Assembly (NCBI RefSeq): GCF_937958655.1
Contig: NZ_CALGNH010000060.1
Coordinates: 1 to 42,167, forward strand
Length of the DNA stretch: 42,167 nucleotides
Direction of reading: 5' to 3'
Source of the DNA: an uncultured Winogradskyella sp.
Lineage (GTDB): Bacteria > Bacteroidota > Bacteroidia > Flavobacteriales > Flavobacteriaceae
The position numbers and the translations under genes were made by a program. Shown here in pieces: positions 1 through 7,496 of this stretch. Under the pieces are notes generated by a model that saw nothing but the letters and a program-made list of their open reading frames with translations, did not search any database and had not been told where the DNA came from. How positions within the stretch are numbered: the stretch's first letter is position 1; every line of letters begins with the position of its first letter.

Positions 1-225
1 GTAGAACGTTTTATAAGCGATAATGGTAAGTTTAGAATTTTGTTAGCGCCAGACCCAGATAGCCATCCATGGCCAGAAGATGTAAGAGCAGGCTCAGGTG
101 CCTTTACAATGGCGCTATTAGACGATGTGCCAATCGGTTATGAATTGTGGCGACGATTAAATGGTTTTCCACCAAATTACTACCAACCACAAGATGGAAG
201 TGGAGCTAAAAAAGCGAAGAAATAA
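1..225 (+). CDS. HlyD-family membrane fusion protein, C-terminal end only
   Basis: The reading frame is open from base 1 and ends at 225, so the gene starts outside the window; the TTG at 40 is not a credible start. The last 74 residues contain the segment APDPDSHPWPED and then YELWRRLNGFPPNYY. I recognise this as the tail of HlyD-like periplasmic adaptor proteins that sit beside TolC genes in flavobacteria. Such proteins link an inner-membrane pump to the outer-membrane channel. Only two bases separate it from the TolC-like gene downstream, which supports one transcription unit. The pump subunit is presumably further upstream and its substrate cannot be told. Confidence 0.75.
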   Translation, partial: VERFISDNGKFRILLAPDPDSHPWPEDVRAGSGAFTMALLDDVPIGYELWRRLNGFPPNYYQPQDGSGAKKAKK

Positions 226-227
226 GC

Positions 228-1631
228 ATGAAGTATCTAAGTACATTACTTTTTATAGTTGTTAGTTTATTTAGTTATGGACAATCAGACTCTATTTCAG
301 AAGTCTTACGTTTCAATGAGTATTTAGCCTACGTTAAAGAGTTTCATCCTATTGTGAAGCAAGCCGAATTGGTAATAGATCAAAGCCAGGCAAAACTCTT
401 AAAATCTAGAGGTGCTTTTGATCCTAAGTTTGAAGTAGATTATGACCGAAAAAAGTTTAAAGGGCTTGAGTATTTTGATCGTCTCAATGGTATGTTTAAA
501 ATACCGACATGGTATGGTATAGAGCTTAAAGCAACTTTTGAAGAAAATTCTGGTGAGTTTCTAAATCCTGAAGCCTTTGTGCCAGAAGACGGTTTATATT
601 CTGCTGGTATAAAGATGTCTGTAGCCCAAGGTTTTTTAATTAACGACCGTATGGCAGCGCTTAAGCAGGCAAGATTGTTTAGGGAACAAGCAAGGGCAGA
701 TCGCGATATTTTTGTCAATACTATTCTTTTTGAAGCCTCGTTGGCTTACTTTAAATGGTTGCAAGCCTACAATGAATTACAGCTGTTTCAAAACTTTTTA
801 ACCAATGCAGAATTACGATATAGAGGTATAGAACGTGGCGCAGAAGTGGGTGAACGTGCCGAAATAGACGTTGTTGAAGCGCGTATTGCTATTAATCAGC
901 GCAAGCTCAGTTTAGAGCAAGCTAAAGTAAAATTGATGAAAGCTGCATTAGAGCTATCAACCTTTTTATGGTTAGAAGATAATGTACCAGTAGAATTACA
1001 ACCTAACGTAATACCAGACGTTTCCTCAGAACCAATAGTAGATGCAACGTTTAACATTAATCAATTACGACAAGATGATGTGATTATAGAAACGCATCCA
1101 AAAATGGTATCTTTAGATTATAAATTACAAAGCTTAGAAGTAGATACACGCTTAAAAGCCAATAAATTATTACCAAAAGTAGATGTAGAATATAATTTTA
1201 TTACAGAAGTACCAGAAGTAGCCAGAACTTTAAATACTGCCGAATATAAAGGTGGTTTAAATATAAGTTTTCCTTTATTTTTAAGAAAAGAACGCGGAGA
1301 TCTCAGATTGGCAAAACTAAAAATGCAAGACACTGAGTTTGAAATGGACGCCACAAGAGTTAACCTTCAGAATAAAATTAATGCACTAAGGCAAGAGCTA
1401 GATTCTTATGTTTTACAGAACGAATTGGTAGGGCAAATGGTAACTGATTATTTGAGGATGTTAGAGGCCGAAGAGCGCAAATTTACACTCGGAGAAAGTT
1501 CATTATTCTTGGTCAACTCTCGAGAATCCAAACTTATCGATGGACAACTAAAGGCCATAGAAGTACAGTATAAATTTTTTAGTACCAAAGCAAAGTTATT
1601 TAAAAGTTTGGCGGTTAATCCTAATTTTTAG
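228..1631 (+). CDS. TolC-family outer membrane efflux protein
   Basis: This 467-residue protein starts with a signal peptide (about residues 1-19, ending SYGQ). The rest is long amphipathic helices rich in Lys, Glu, Leu and Ala with paired repeats, for example YFKWLQAYNELQLFQNFL near residue 175 and a matching block in the C-terminal half. That is the layout of the two-repeat TolC fold, and the length fits the family. It should form the outer-membrane channel of the exporter whose adaptor ends two bases upstream. ATG is the natural start because it directly precedes the signal peptide. The specific substrate is not visible. Confidence 0.88.
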   Translation: MKYLSTLLFIVVSLFSYGQSDSISEVLRFNEYLAYVKEFHPIVKQAELVIDQSQAKLLKSRGAFDPKFEVDYDRKKFKGLEYFDRLNGMFKIPTWYGIELKATFEENSGEFLNPEAFVPEDGLYSAGIKMSVAQGFLINDRMAALKQARLFREQARADRDIFVNTILFEASLAYFKWLQAYNELQLFQNFLTNAELRYRGIERGAEVGERAEIDVVEARIAINQRKLSLEQAKVKLMKAALELSTFLWLEDNVPVELQPNVIPDVSSEPIVDATFNINQLRQDDVIIETHPKMVSLDYKLQSLEVDTRLKANKLLPKVDVEYNFITEVPEVARTLNTAEYKGGLNISFPLFLRKERGDLRLAKLKMQDTEFEMDATRVNLQNKINALRQELDSYVLQNELVGQMVTDYLRMLEAEERKFTLGESSLFLVNSRESKLIDGQLKAIEVQYKFFSTKAKLFKSLAVNPNF

Positions 1632-1635
1632 ATTT

Positions 1636-1705
1636 AAGATAATAGACTTGAGATAATAGACTTGAGATAATAGACATGAGACCATAGACATGAGATATTA
1701 GACTA
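1636..1705. repeat. five tandem copies of a 14-bp unit
   Basis: Five consecutive 14-bp copies of GAGATAATAGACTT occur at 1636-1649, 1650-1663, 1664-1677, 1678-1691 and 1692-1705. Copy 2 is the reference; the others differ by one to three bases. The array fills much of the gap between the TolC-like gene and mpl. It has no spacers, so it is not a CRISPR. It resembles the low-complexity words seen in other gaps of this window. Confidence 0.85.
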
Positions 1706-1770
1706 GTTTGAAGAAGATATGTTGTTCGTTTTTTATCATGTCTTATTTCTAAAATCTCTTTTCTATAATT

Positions 1771-1778
1771 TATATTTG
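1771..1778 (+). promoter_or_regulatory. Bacteroidota -7 box (TATATTTG) for mpl
   Basis: TATATTTG matches the TAnnTTTG consensus for the primary sigma factor of Bacteroidota. It ends only four bases before the mpl ATG at 1783, so transcription would begin at or next to the start codon. No clear -33 TTTG is seen at the expected distance, which lowers confidence. Confidence 0.5.
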
Positions 1779-1782
1779 CTAC

Positions 1783-3135
1783 ATGAACGTACATTTTATA
1801 GCAATTGGTGGTGCAGCAATGCACAATTTAGCCATAGCACTTCACAATAAAGGATATAAAATCACAGGAAGTGATGATACCATTTTTGATCCGTCAAAGT
1901 CAAGATTAGATGCCAAAGGCTTGTTGCCAGAATCTATGGGTTGGTTTCCAGAAAAAATCACTTCAGATTTAGATGCTATAGTTCTTGGAATGCATGCCAA
2001 AGCCGATAATCCAGAATTATTAAAAGCCCAAGACTTAAGTTTAAAAATTTATAGTTATCCTGAATTTTTATATGAGCAAGCCAAAGACAAGACCCGAGTT
2101 GTTATAGGTGGAAGCCATGGTAAAACTACAATTACCTCTATGATTTTGCATGTAATGCATTATCACGATAGAGACGTGGATTATATGGTAGGTGCGCAGC
2201 TCGAAGGTTTTGATGTAATGGTGAAACTTACCGAAGATAATGACTTTATCGTTCTAGAGGGTGACGAATATCTAAGTTCACCAATAGACAGACGTCCAAA
2301 GTTTCATTTGTACAAACCTAATATAGCCTTATTGAGTGGCATTGCTTGGGATCATATTAATGTGTTTCCAACGTATAAAAATTATGTAGAGCAGTTTAGC
2401 ATTTTTGTAGATTCTATTGTAAGAGGAGGAAGCATCAATTACAATGAAGAAGATTCCGAAGTCAAACGTGTTGTAGAAGCTTCTGAAAATCAAATTAGGA
2501 AGCTAGCCTATCGTACACCAGAGTATACTGTTGAAGCTGGCGAAACCTTATTAGAAACGTCCGAAGGTCCTATGCCAATTGAGGTATTTGGTGCTCATAA
2601 TCTCAATAATTTAGCTGGTGCTAAATGGATTTGCCAACACATGGGTATAGATGAAGAGGGTTTTTACGAAGCTATATCTACATTTAAAGGAGCAAGTAAG
2701 CGTTTAGAGAAAATTGCTGAAAATTCTAAAAGTGTGGCTTATAAAGATTTTGCACATAGCCCAAGTAAGGTAGAAGCAACAACCAAAGCAGTAAAAGAAC
2801 AGTACAAAGACAGAACTTTAGTAGCTTGTTTAGAGTTGCATACGTATAGTAGTCTAAATGCGGAATTTTTAAAAGAGTATAAAGGTGCATTAGATGCTGC
2901 AGATGTTGCAGTGGTCTTTTATTCACCGCATGCTGTTGAGATTAAAAAGTTAGAAGAAGTCACTCATAAGCAGATTGCAACCGCCTTTGAACGAGATGAC
3001 TTAATCATTTATACCAATCCAAAAGATTTTAAAGACTTTCTATTCTCACAGAACTTTGAAAACAAGTCATTGCTTTTAATGAGCTCTGGTAACTATGGAG
3101 GTTTAGATTTTGATGAGGTGACAAAACTGTTTTAG
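1783..3135 (+). CDS. mpl: Mpl-type UDP-N-acetylmuramate:L-Ala-gamma-D-Glu-meso-DAP ligase
   Basis: This 450-residue Mur ligase has the N-terminal IAIGGAAMHNLA nucleotide-binding segment (residues 6-17). It also has the ATP loop GGSHGKTT (109-116), EGDEY (159-163) and GIAWDHINVFPT (186-197). The IGGAAMHNLA start separates Mpl from MurC, which normally reads GIGGIGMSG. Mpl reattaches recycled murein tripeptide to UDP-MurNAc in the cytoplasm. The length is typical. A -7 promoter box lies immediately upstream, and the gene converges on the small membrane protein gene at 3239. MurC is the main alternative, but the N-terminus argues against it. Confidence 0.88.
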   Translation: MNVHFIAIGGAAMHNLAIALHNKGYKITGSDDTIFDPSKSRLDAKGLLPESMGWFPEKITSDLDAIVLGMHAKADNPELLKAQDLSLKIYSYPEFLYEQAKDKTRVVIGGSHGKTTITSMILHVMHYHDRDVDYMVGAQLEGFDVMVKLTEDNDFIVLEGDEYLSSPIDRRPKFHLYKPNIALLSGIAWDHINVFPTYKNYVEQFSIFVDSIVRGGSINYNEEDSEVKRVVEASENQIRKLAYRTPEYTVEAGETLLETSEGPMPIEVFGAHNLNNLAGAKWICQHMGIDEEGFYEAISTFKGASKRLEKIAENSKSVAYKDFAHSPSKVEATTKAVKEQYKDRTLVACLELHTYSSLNAEFLKEYKGALDAADVAVVFYSPHAVEIKKLEEVTHKQIATAFERDDLIIYTNPKDFKDFLFSQNFENKSLLLMSSGNYGGLDFDEVTKLF

Positions 3136-3238
3136 AGTTTTGTGGATCCTGTCCCGAAGGCTTTCGGTATTGTTTTAGGAGCTTATCTTAAATAGCGGAA
3201 TAAAGGTGTCTCGAGGCGAGAATGCCGATGTACCATGC
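3136..3238. repeat. intergenic REP-like palindrome between convergent genes
   Basis: The gap between two convergent genes is more G+C-rich than other spacers. It contains a short hairpin, CCGAA (3154-3158), loop GGCT, TTCGG (3163-3167). A second segment around 3208-3240 contains TCGAGGCGAGAATGC and TACCATGCT; the latter 9-mer recurs at 38321-38329 next to another palindrome. This looks like part of a dispersed flavobacterial intergenic element. It has no U-run typical of a terminator. Confidence 0.4.
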
Positions 3239-3559
3239 TCATCTGCTGTAAGATCCATACTTAACTAAACTCCAAAATATAAAAAGACCAATGAGTCCAA
3301 TACTTGCATAACCATAAAATACGGCTATGAGTAGTAGAAAACTTATTATAAGAACTATGGTTTTAAAAATACGATTAGGCTTTTTTTTGTGATGAGATGT
3401 TTTACTGTTTAATAATTGATTTAAATAAATCTCATCAGATTTTTTTAAGTAAAATTCAATATCAGACTGGTCAAAATTATGAGCTTTTATTTCTTTGATT
3501 ATCTCAGTTTTAGATAATCCTTTTTTTCTTAATGAAACGCAATAATCTAATTTATTCAC
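3239..3559 (-). CDS. small membrane protein of unknown function
   Basis: I do not recognise this 106-residue protein. Residues 1-55 are soluble, charged and predicted helical (for example LRKKGLSKTEIIKEIKAHNF, reminiscent of a small helical DNA- or protein-binding module). A basic linker (HHKKKPNR) follows, then a hydrophobic stretch at about 64-101 long enough for two membrane segments. ATG at 3559 is the start. It lies about 50 bases downstream of the PLP enzyme gene on the same strand, but nothing shows a shared function. The base composition and Lys-rich sequence look native. Confidence 0.6.
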   Translation of the reverse strand: MNKLDYCVSLRKKGLSKTEIIKEIKAHNFDQSDIEFYLKKSDEIYLNQLLNSKTSHHKKKPNRIFKTIVLIISFLLLIAVFYGYASIGLIGLFIFWSLVKYGSYSR

Positions 3560-3609
3560 TTTTATTTAATCAGTATTATTTCACATAAAAATACTTAAAA
3601 TAGTTAATG

Positions 3610-5451
3610 TTATAAATTTTCCACAAAATCTTTAAAAACCGCTTTATGCTTTTCTAAATCTAAATCTGGTGACACAGCAACTCTAGCAATATAATCTTTA
3701 TCGCCCTCTTTAGTAGTGCCTTGTGTTGAGGTGGCTGGTATCGTCCAATAACAGCCTTTTAATTGTCCATAGCTTACGCAATACTTACTCTCATTTGGGA
3801 TCTCCGTAATCATTAAGTTAATGAGCTTATGGTTTAGTTTTCGCTTATAAGCTTCGCGTTCTTCAGGTGAATTTCCCTTAGTTGGTAGGTCTAGCGAAAA
3901 TACTGAAGGTGTAAAGCCTTGTTCTGCTAAGGCTTCGGATACAAAATTGATTTTAGCTTGGGGTAATGTGGTTTCAATAAAGTTAACAAACTCACACGTA
4001 TTCTTGTAAGCCTCTGCAATGCGTTGTAACATCGTTGGCATTTGTTCTGCTAATAGTTGATATTGCAATGCTGTAGCTTCATTATCGCAAAGTAATAAAT
4101 GTTGTTCTATAGCTTGCATTAATGGTTTTGCAGATGTGTTTGCCGCAGCATAACCTGCTGTACATTTTCCACCACTAGGAAACTTAGATCCACTGATATA
4201 TGCAATGGTTTTTACAGGTGCTAGTATAGCATCATCACTTAAAAACTGAATATTTGGGCAAAAGGTTTGGTCTAAAATAAATACGGGTGCAATAGCTGTT
4301 TGTCCAGTTTTGGTGTGTCTTACTTTAGTTAAAACTGCCTTTAGTTGTTCCATTTCTGGGACTTCTACACGTGGGTTGGTAGGTATTTCAGCAATGATAT
4401 AAGGGACTGCGTCTTCCTTAGCAACTTCTGCTAAAACCTTTTCTAGACTTTTAATCATGTCATTATCACCATCAACTTGCAGGTCTACTACCTCTACATA
4501 ATCTAAACAAGCAGCGACACGTCTGGCTTGGTCATTAGTGCCACCATAACAATTAGTTGGTACAATAAACTTAACGGGTTTTTCTTTGTAATGATCTAGT
4601 GCATCATTAATTAAACCCATCATTATGGCATACTGAATAGATAAACCACTAGAGCCCACTACAGGTTTTGTTGTTGTATCTGTAATGGTTTTTATAGTGT
4701 CTAATACCTTTGTTTTTGTAGCCTCGTTAGACGTTATAGACTGAGTCGCAGTTTCTTGGGTTAATGCACGTAATGCTATTGCACAATTGGCTGGTGTCAT
4801 AGCTATGGTTTCTCTACGACGCACATGCTGTATGTTTGAAATGTAATTGGTGTTATGCTCTCCATTAATACTAATAACGCTGCCTAAATTATTATATAAA
4901 TGGAGATAGAAATCAATATTAGGGTTATGGTTTAAAGTGCTTATTTTATCTTGTGTTGAGATTAAAATAGTACTACCGTCAAACTTGGGAATAGCATTTA
5001 GATCTTCAATTTTTTTAAGTTCAAAATTATAACCATACACATGTTTTATAATAGCGGCATCAAAAGACTTCGGTAAATCGTGGGTATATAAAATCTGTGT
5101 GTTCTTTTGGTTTAATAAGTTAGTTCTTAGCACCGCTAAAATTGGTGTGGTTTCTGATGAAAAACTAATCACCTGCTCTGCTGTTATATGATGTAATTTG
5201 GCAAGGGTCCATTCTAACACACAAGAGAGTGGGTGGCCTAAGCGTATGTAATCATAGGCCGTTGGTAATACTTTTAGTGCTGATGCTTCAGCATTATGAG
5301 TATTAAATAAGGTTTCAAAGTGTTCTAAGAATTGAGTTTTAGCCAAGGGCTCATTATAAATATCTAAACGATGTGTGGTTAGATTTAGCCAATCTTTAGG
5401 CATGTTTTCTAATACCGCTTTTATATAATGTCGTATGTTATTGTCTTGCAT
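3610..5451 (-). CDS. long Cys/Met-metabolism PLP-dependent enzyme (cystathionine synthase/lyase-like)
   Basis: Residues from about 215 to 613 form a fold-type I PLP domain of the trans-sulfuration family. It shows the substrate-loop block GSSGLSIQYA (266-275), CYGGT (301-305), EIPTNPRVEV (355-364), an Asp in LDQTF (394) and the PLP-lysine motif SGSKFPSGG with Lys423. Family members are usually near 400 residues; this one has about 215 extra at the N-terminus. That part contains YDYIRLGHPLS and FSSETTPILAVL, which look like a faded copy of the same domain start. The overall size recalls fungal STR2-type cystathionine gamma-synthases. The exact reaction (gamma-synthase, beta-lyase or gamma-lyase) cannot be fixed from sequence alone. 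It is transcribed alone or with the small membrane protein gene. Confidence 0.8.
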   Translation of the reverse strand: MQDNNIRHYIKAVLENMPKDWLNLTTHRLDIYNEPLAKTQFLEHFETLFNTHNAEASALKVLPTAYDYIRLGHPLSCVLEWTLAKLHHITAEQVISFSSETTPILAVLRTNLLNQKNTQILYTHDLPKSFDAAIIKHVYGYNFELKKIEDLNAIPKFDGSTILISTQDKISTLNHNPNIDFYLHLYNNLGSVISINGEHNTNYISNIQHVRRRETIAMTPANCAIALRALTQETATQSITSNEATKTKVLDTIKTITDTTTKPVVGSSGLSIQYAIMMGLINDALDHYKEKPVKFIVPTNCYGGTNDQARRVAACLDYVEVVDLQVDGDNDMIKSLEKVLAEVAKEDAVPYIIAEIPTNPRVEVPEMEQLKAVLTKVRHTKTGQTAIAPVFILDQTFCPNIQFLSDDAILAPVKTIAYISGSKFPSGGKCTAGYAAANTSAKPLMQAIEQHLLLCDNEATALQYQLLAEQMPTMLQRIAEAYKNTCEFVNFIETTLPQAKINFVSEALAEQGFTPSVFSLDLPTKGNSPEEREAYKRKLNHKLINLMITEIPNESKYCVSYGQLKGCYWTIPATSTQGTTKEGDKDYIARVAVSPDLDLEKHKAVFKDFVENL

Positions 5452-5521
5452 ATCGTATCCTTTGATATCGTTTGTAAAGATATATTAGTTGAGAATACTG
5501 TAAAACCTTACAGCTGTTCCT

Positions 5522-6112
5522 TTATGAAAAAACGTTATCCAAAAATTGTTTAATACTTTCTTTATTGGCTCTAAGTAATTCCTCACGTGCTAATTTTTTA
5601 TCCTTAGCTTTTTTGTCTTGCGAGAGTTTAAATTTACCTTCCCAATGGGTAATAGAGATTTCAAACATTTTTATATAATCTAAGTTAGCATCTAATCTTG
5701 GGTTGTCTGGTTCTAAAACATACTTGTGGTCTGGTGCTTCTAAAAACTCCGTCATGGTAATTAAGGATTGCTTTAAAGCCGCTTTACTTTCAATAGCTTT
5801 TACTGTTCCTTTTAAATGCACTTTTATATAATTCCAAGTTGGTAATTGTGTTGTAGAATATACGGTTGGTGAAATGTAACATTGTGGTCCACCAAAAATG
5901 ATGGTAACATCATTATTATCTTTAAGAAGTTTGGTTTGAGGATTATATATATCAATATGACCAATAAGTTTTTTATCCTCGTAAACCAAAGGTAAATGAG
6001 TAACTAAAGGTTGGTTGTTGTCTACCGAAATAACCGTGGCTAAGGGATAGGTTTTAATCACCTCAATCATGTGATTGATGTTGTCGTCCTGATGATGTTT
6101 TGGTGGATACAA
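5522..6112 (-). CDS. PaiB-family FMN-binding protein, TTG start
   Basis: This 196-residue protein has the PaiB hallmarks: an N-terminal MYPPKHH, then HPLATVIS-like TYPLATVIS, VTHLPLVYED, GHIDIYNPQ, a GGPQCYISPTVY block and PTWNYIKVHLKG. The family has an FMN-binding split-barrel fold and is often annotated as a negative regulator, although the molecular function is poorly defined. The start must be TTG at 6112. The frame upstream reaches a stop codon five codons away without an ATG, and the next ATG (residue 16) would delete the conserved MYPPK segment. The gene follows the DUF1569 gene on the same strand by about 55 bases. Confidence 0.85.
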   Translation of the reverse strand: MYPPKHHQDDNINHMIEVIKTYPLATVISVDNNQPLVTHLPLVYEDKKLIGHIDIYNPQTKLLKDNNDVTIIFGGPQCYISPTVYSTTQLPTWNYIKVHLKGTVKAIESKAALKQSLITMTEFLEAPDHKYVLEPDNPRLDANLDYIKMFEISITHWEGKFKLSQDKKAKDKKLAREELLRANKESIKQFLDNVFS

Positions 6113-6115
6113 TAG

Positions 6116-6132
6116 ATTTACGATTTACGATT
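6116..6132 (-). repeat. 17-bp leader word shared with the rplC leader
   Basis: Read on the minus strand, AATCGTAAATCGTAAAT ends three bases before the PaiB-like gene's TTG start. The identical 17-mer is at 26356-26372, four bases before the rplC ATG. Confidence 0.8.
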
Positions 6133-6167
6133 TGAGATTTTCGATTACTGATTACTGCCTACTAAAT

Positions 6168-6611
6168 TCACACACCAAATTGCTTAAAGTGATGGTCTAA
6201 ATGTTTGTATTGTATTTGTCCCCATTGTTGTGACGTAAAGTGACCAAAAGCAGGGTGAGGAGCAAATTCTGTTTTGGTGCGTTGCGAGTAGGCTTCATCA
6301 ATTAAGGCTTCTAATTTTATTTTCTCCTGTTCAAAATCTTTAGTGTCTTCAGTTTTTAAAAATTTGGCTGTTGGTAATCCTTTTTTCCAAGGTTTGTCAT
6401 TATACATCGATTTTTTGAATAAAAGTTTAACCAACCAATTGGGTTTCATGCCGTAGTCATTTTTTTCTAGTAGAATATTAAATGGGCCTTGGCAATGCCA
6501 TACCATTTGACCCGTATTCATTTTGCCCCAATTAGCTGTAGCACTTTCATTAAGTTTAGATATACGTGCTTTTATTTCATTATAAGCCTTTTCCTCAAAT
6601 ATAGATTGCAT
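6168..6611 (-). CDS. DUF1569 family protein (DinB-like fold)
   Basis: This 147-residue protein shows the conserved NWGKMNTGQMVWHCQ segment (about 27-41) and a C-terminal HPAFGHFTSQQWGQIQYKHLDHH (about 118-140). The histidines match those expected of the DinB/YfiT-like four-helix bundle to which DUF1569 belongs; they probably bind a metal. No specific reaction is known to me for this family. It is divergent from radC, with 51 bases between the two starts, and is probably co-transcribed with the PaiB-like gene behind it. Confidence 0.8.
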   Translation of the reverse strand: MQSIFEEKAYNEIKARISKLNESATANWGKMNTGQMVWHCQGPFNILLEKNDYGMKPNWLVKLLFKKSMYNDKPWKKGLPTAKFLKTEDTKDFEQEKIKLEALIDEAYSQRTKTEFAPHPAFGHFTSQQWGQIQYKHLDHHFKQFGV

Positions 6612-6662
6612 AATAATTGATTTATTTAGTGGCTTAAAATTACAATTTTTTATCTTTAAAGC

Positions 6663-7361
6663 ATGTCAGAAAAACCAACGTCTTTTTCCATAAAAAATTG
6701 GTCTCAAGATGATCAGCCAAGAGAGAAACTAAGAGATAAAGGAAAAGCTAACTTGAGTGATGCAGAACTCGTGGCTATACTCATAGGTTCTGGAAGTAGA
6801 GCTGAAAGTGCTGTGGATTTGTGTAAACGTATTTTGGCTAGTGTAGATAATAATCTTAATGCTTTAGGAAAATTGTCTATTAAGCAATTAATGGAATTTA
6901 AGGGTATAGGTGAGGCCAAAGCAATTACTATTACTGCAGCTTTAGAGTTGGGTAGACGAAGACGATTAGAAGCTAACATGCGATTAGATAAAATAGAATC
7001 TAGCCGATCTGTTTATAATATTATGCAACCCCTTTTGGGCGATTTACCACATGAAGAGTTCTGGGTTTTATATCTTAATAATTCTAATAAAGTCATTCAA
7101 AAAAATCAACTAAGTAAAGGTGGTATTACTGGTACTTTAGTCGATGTGCGTTTGGTGCTTAAAAGTGCTTTAGAAGTAGGAGCAACGGCTTTAGTATTGT
7201 GTCATAATCATCCATCAGGAACATTAAAAGCTAGTAAAGCAGATATCGCTATTACCAATAAACTAAAAACAGCAGCAAAAAGTTTAGATATAAACGTATT
7301 AGATCACCTAATCATAACAGAGAAAGCATACTTTAGTTTTGCAGATGAAAACCTTATGTAA
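6663..7361 (+). CDS. radC: RadC-family JAB/MPN domain protein
   Basis: This is a 232-residue RadC with the usual two parts. A helix-hairpin-helix-like N-terminal region includes FKGIGEAKAITI (79-90). The C-terminal JAMM domain has Glu131 in PHEEFW, the metal-binding HNHPSG (His181, His183) and Asp194. Length is normal. The domain is a putative metalloprotease or nuclease fold; a direct DNA-repair role is not established. TATCTTTA at 6651-6658 is one base from the TAnnTTTG consensus and ends four bases before the ATG, so the mRNA may have almost no leader. Confidence 0.92.
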   Translation: MSEKPTSFSIKNWSQDDQPREKLRDKGKANLSDAELVAILIGSGSRAESAVDLCKRILASVDNNLNALGKLSIKQLMEFKGIGEAKAITITAALELGRRRRLEANMRLDKIESSRSVYNIMQPLLGDLPHEEFWVLYLNNSNKVIQKNQLSKGGITGTLVDVRLVLKSALEVGATALVLCHNHPSGTLKASKADIAITNKLKTAAKSLDINVLDHLIITEKAYFSFADENLM

Positions 7362-7496
7362 AGCGTTTAATTTCAATTTAAAAATCTCAAATTTTAAGGT
7401 TTAAATTTTTAGTCTTCTAAATGTATAATATTGCGTTTAGAATTTGTTATTTTTAATTTTTTACGACCAACTGCAACTGAATACAGCAAACTGAAA

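Noticed and set aside
1..1631. Complete exporter operon
   Set aside because: Only the adaptor tail and the TolC-like gene are in the window; the pump and substrate genes cannot be seen.
1636..1705. CRISPR-like array
   Set aside because: The copies are directly adjacent with no spacers, only 14 bases long, and no cas genes are near.
7431..7496. TTG-initiated extension of the deacetylase-like protein
   Set aside because: The family starts at the MLLVYSHKIT segment; the extra 22 residues look like translated leader.
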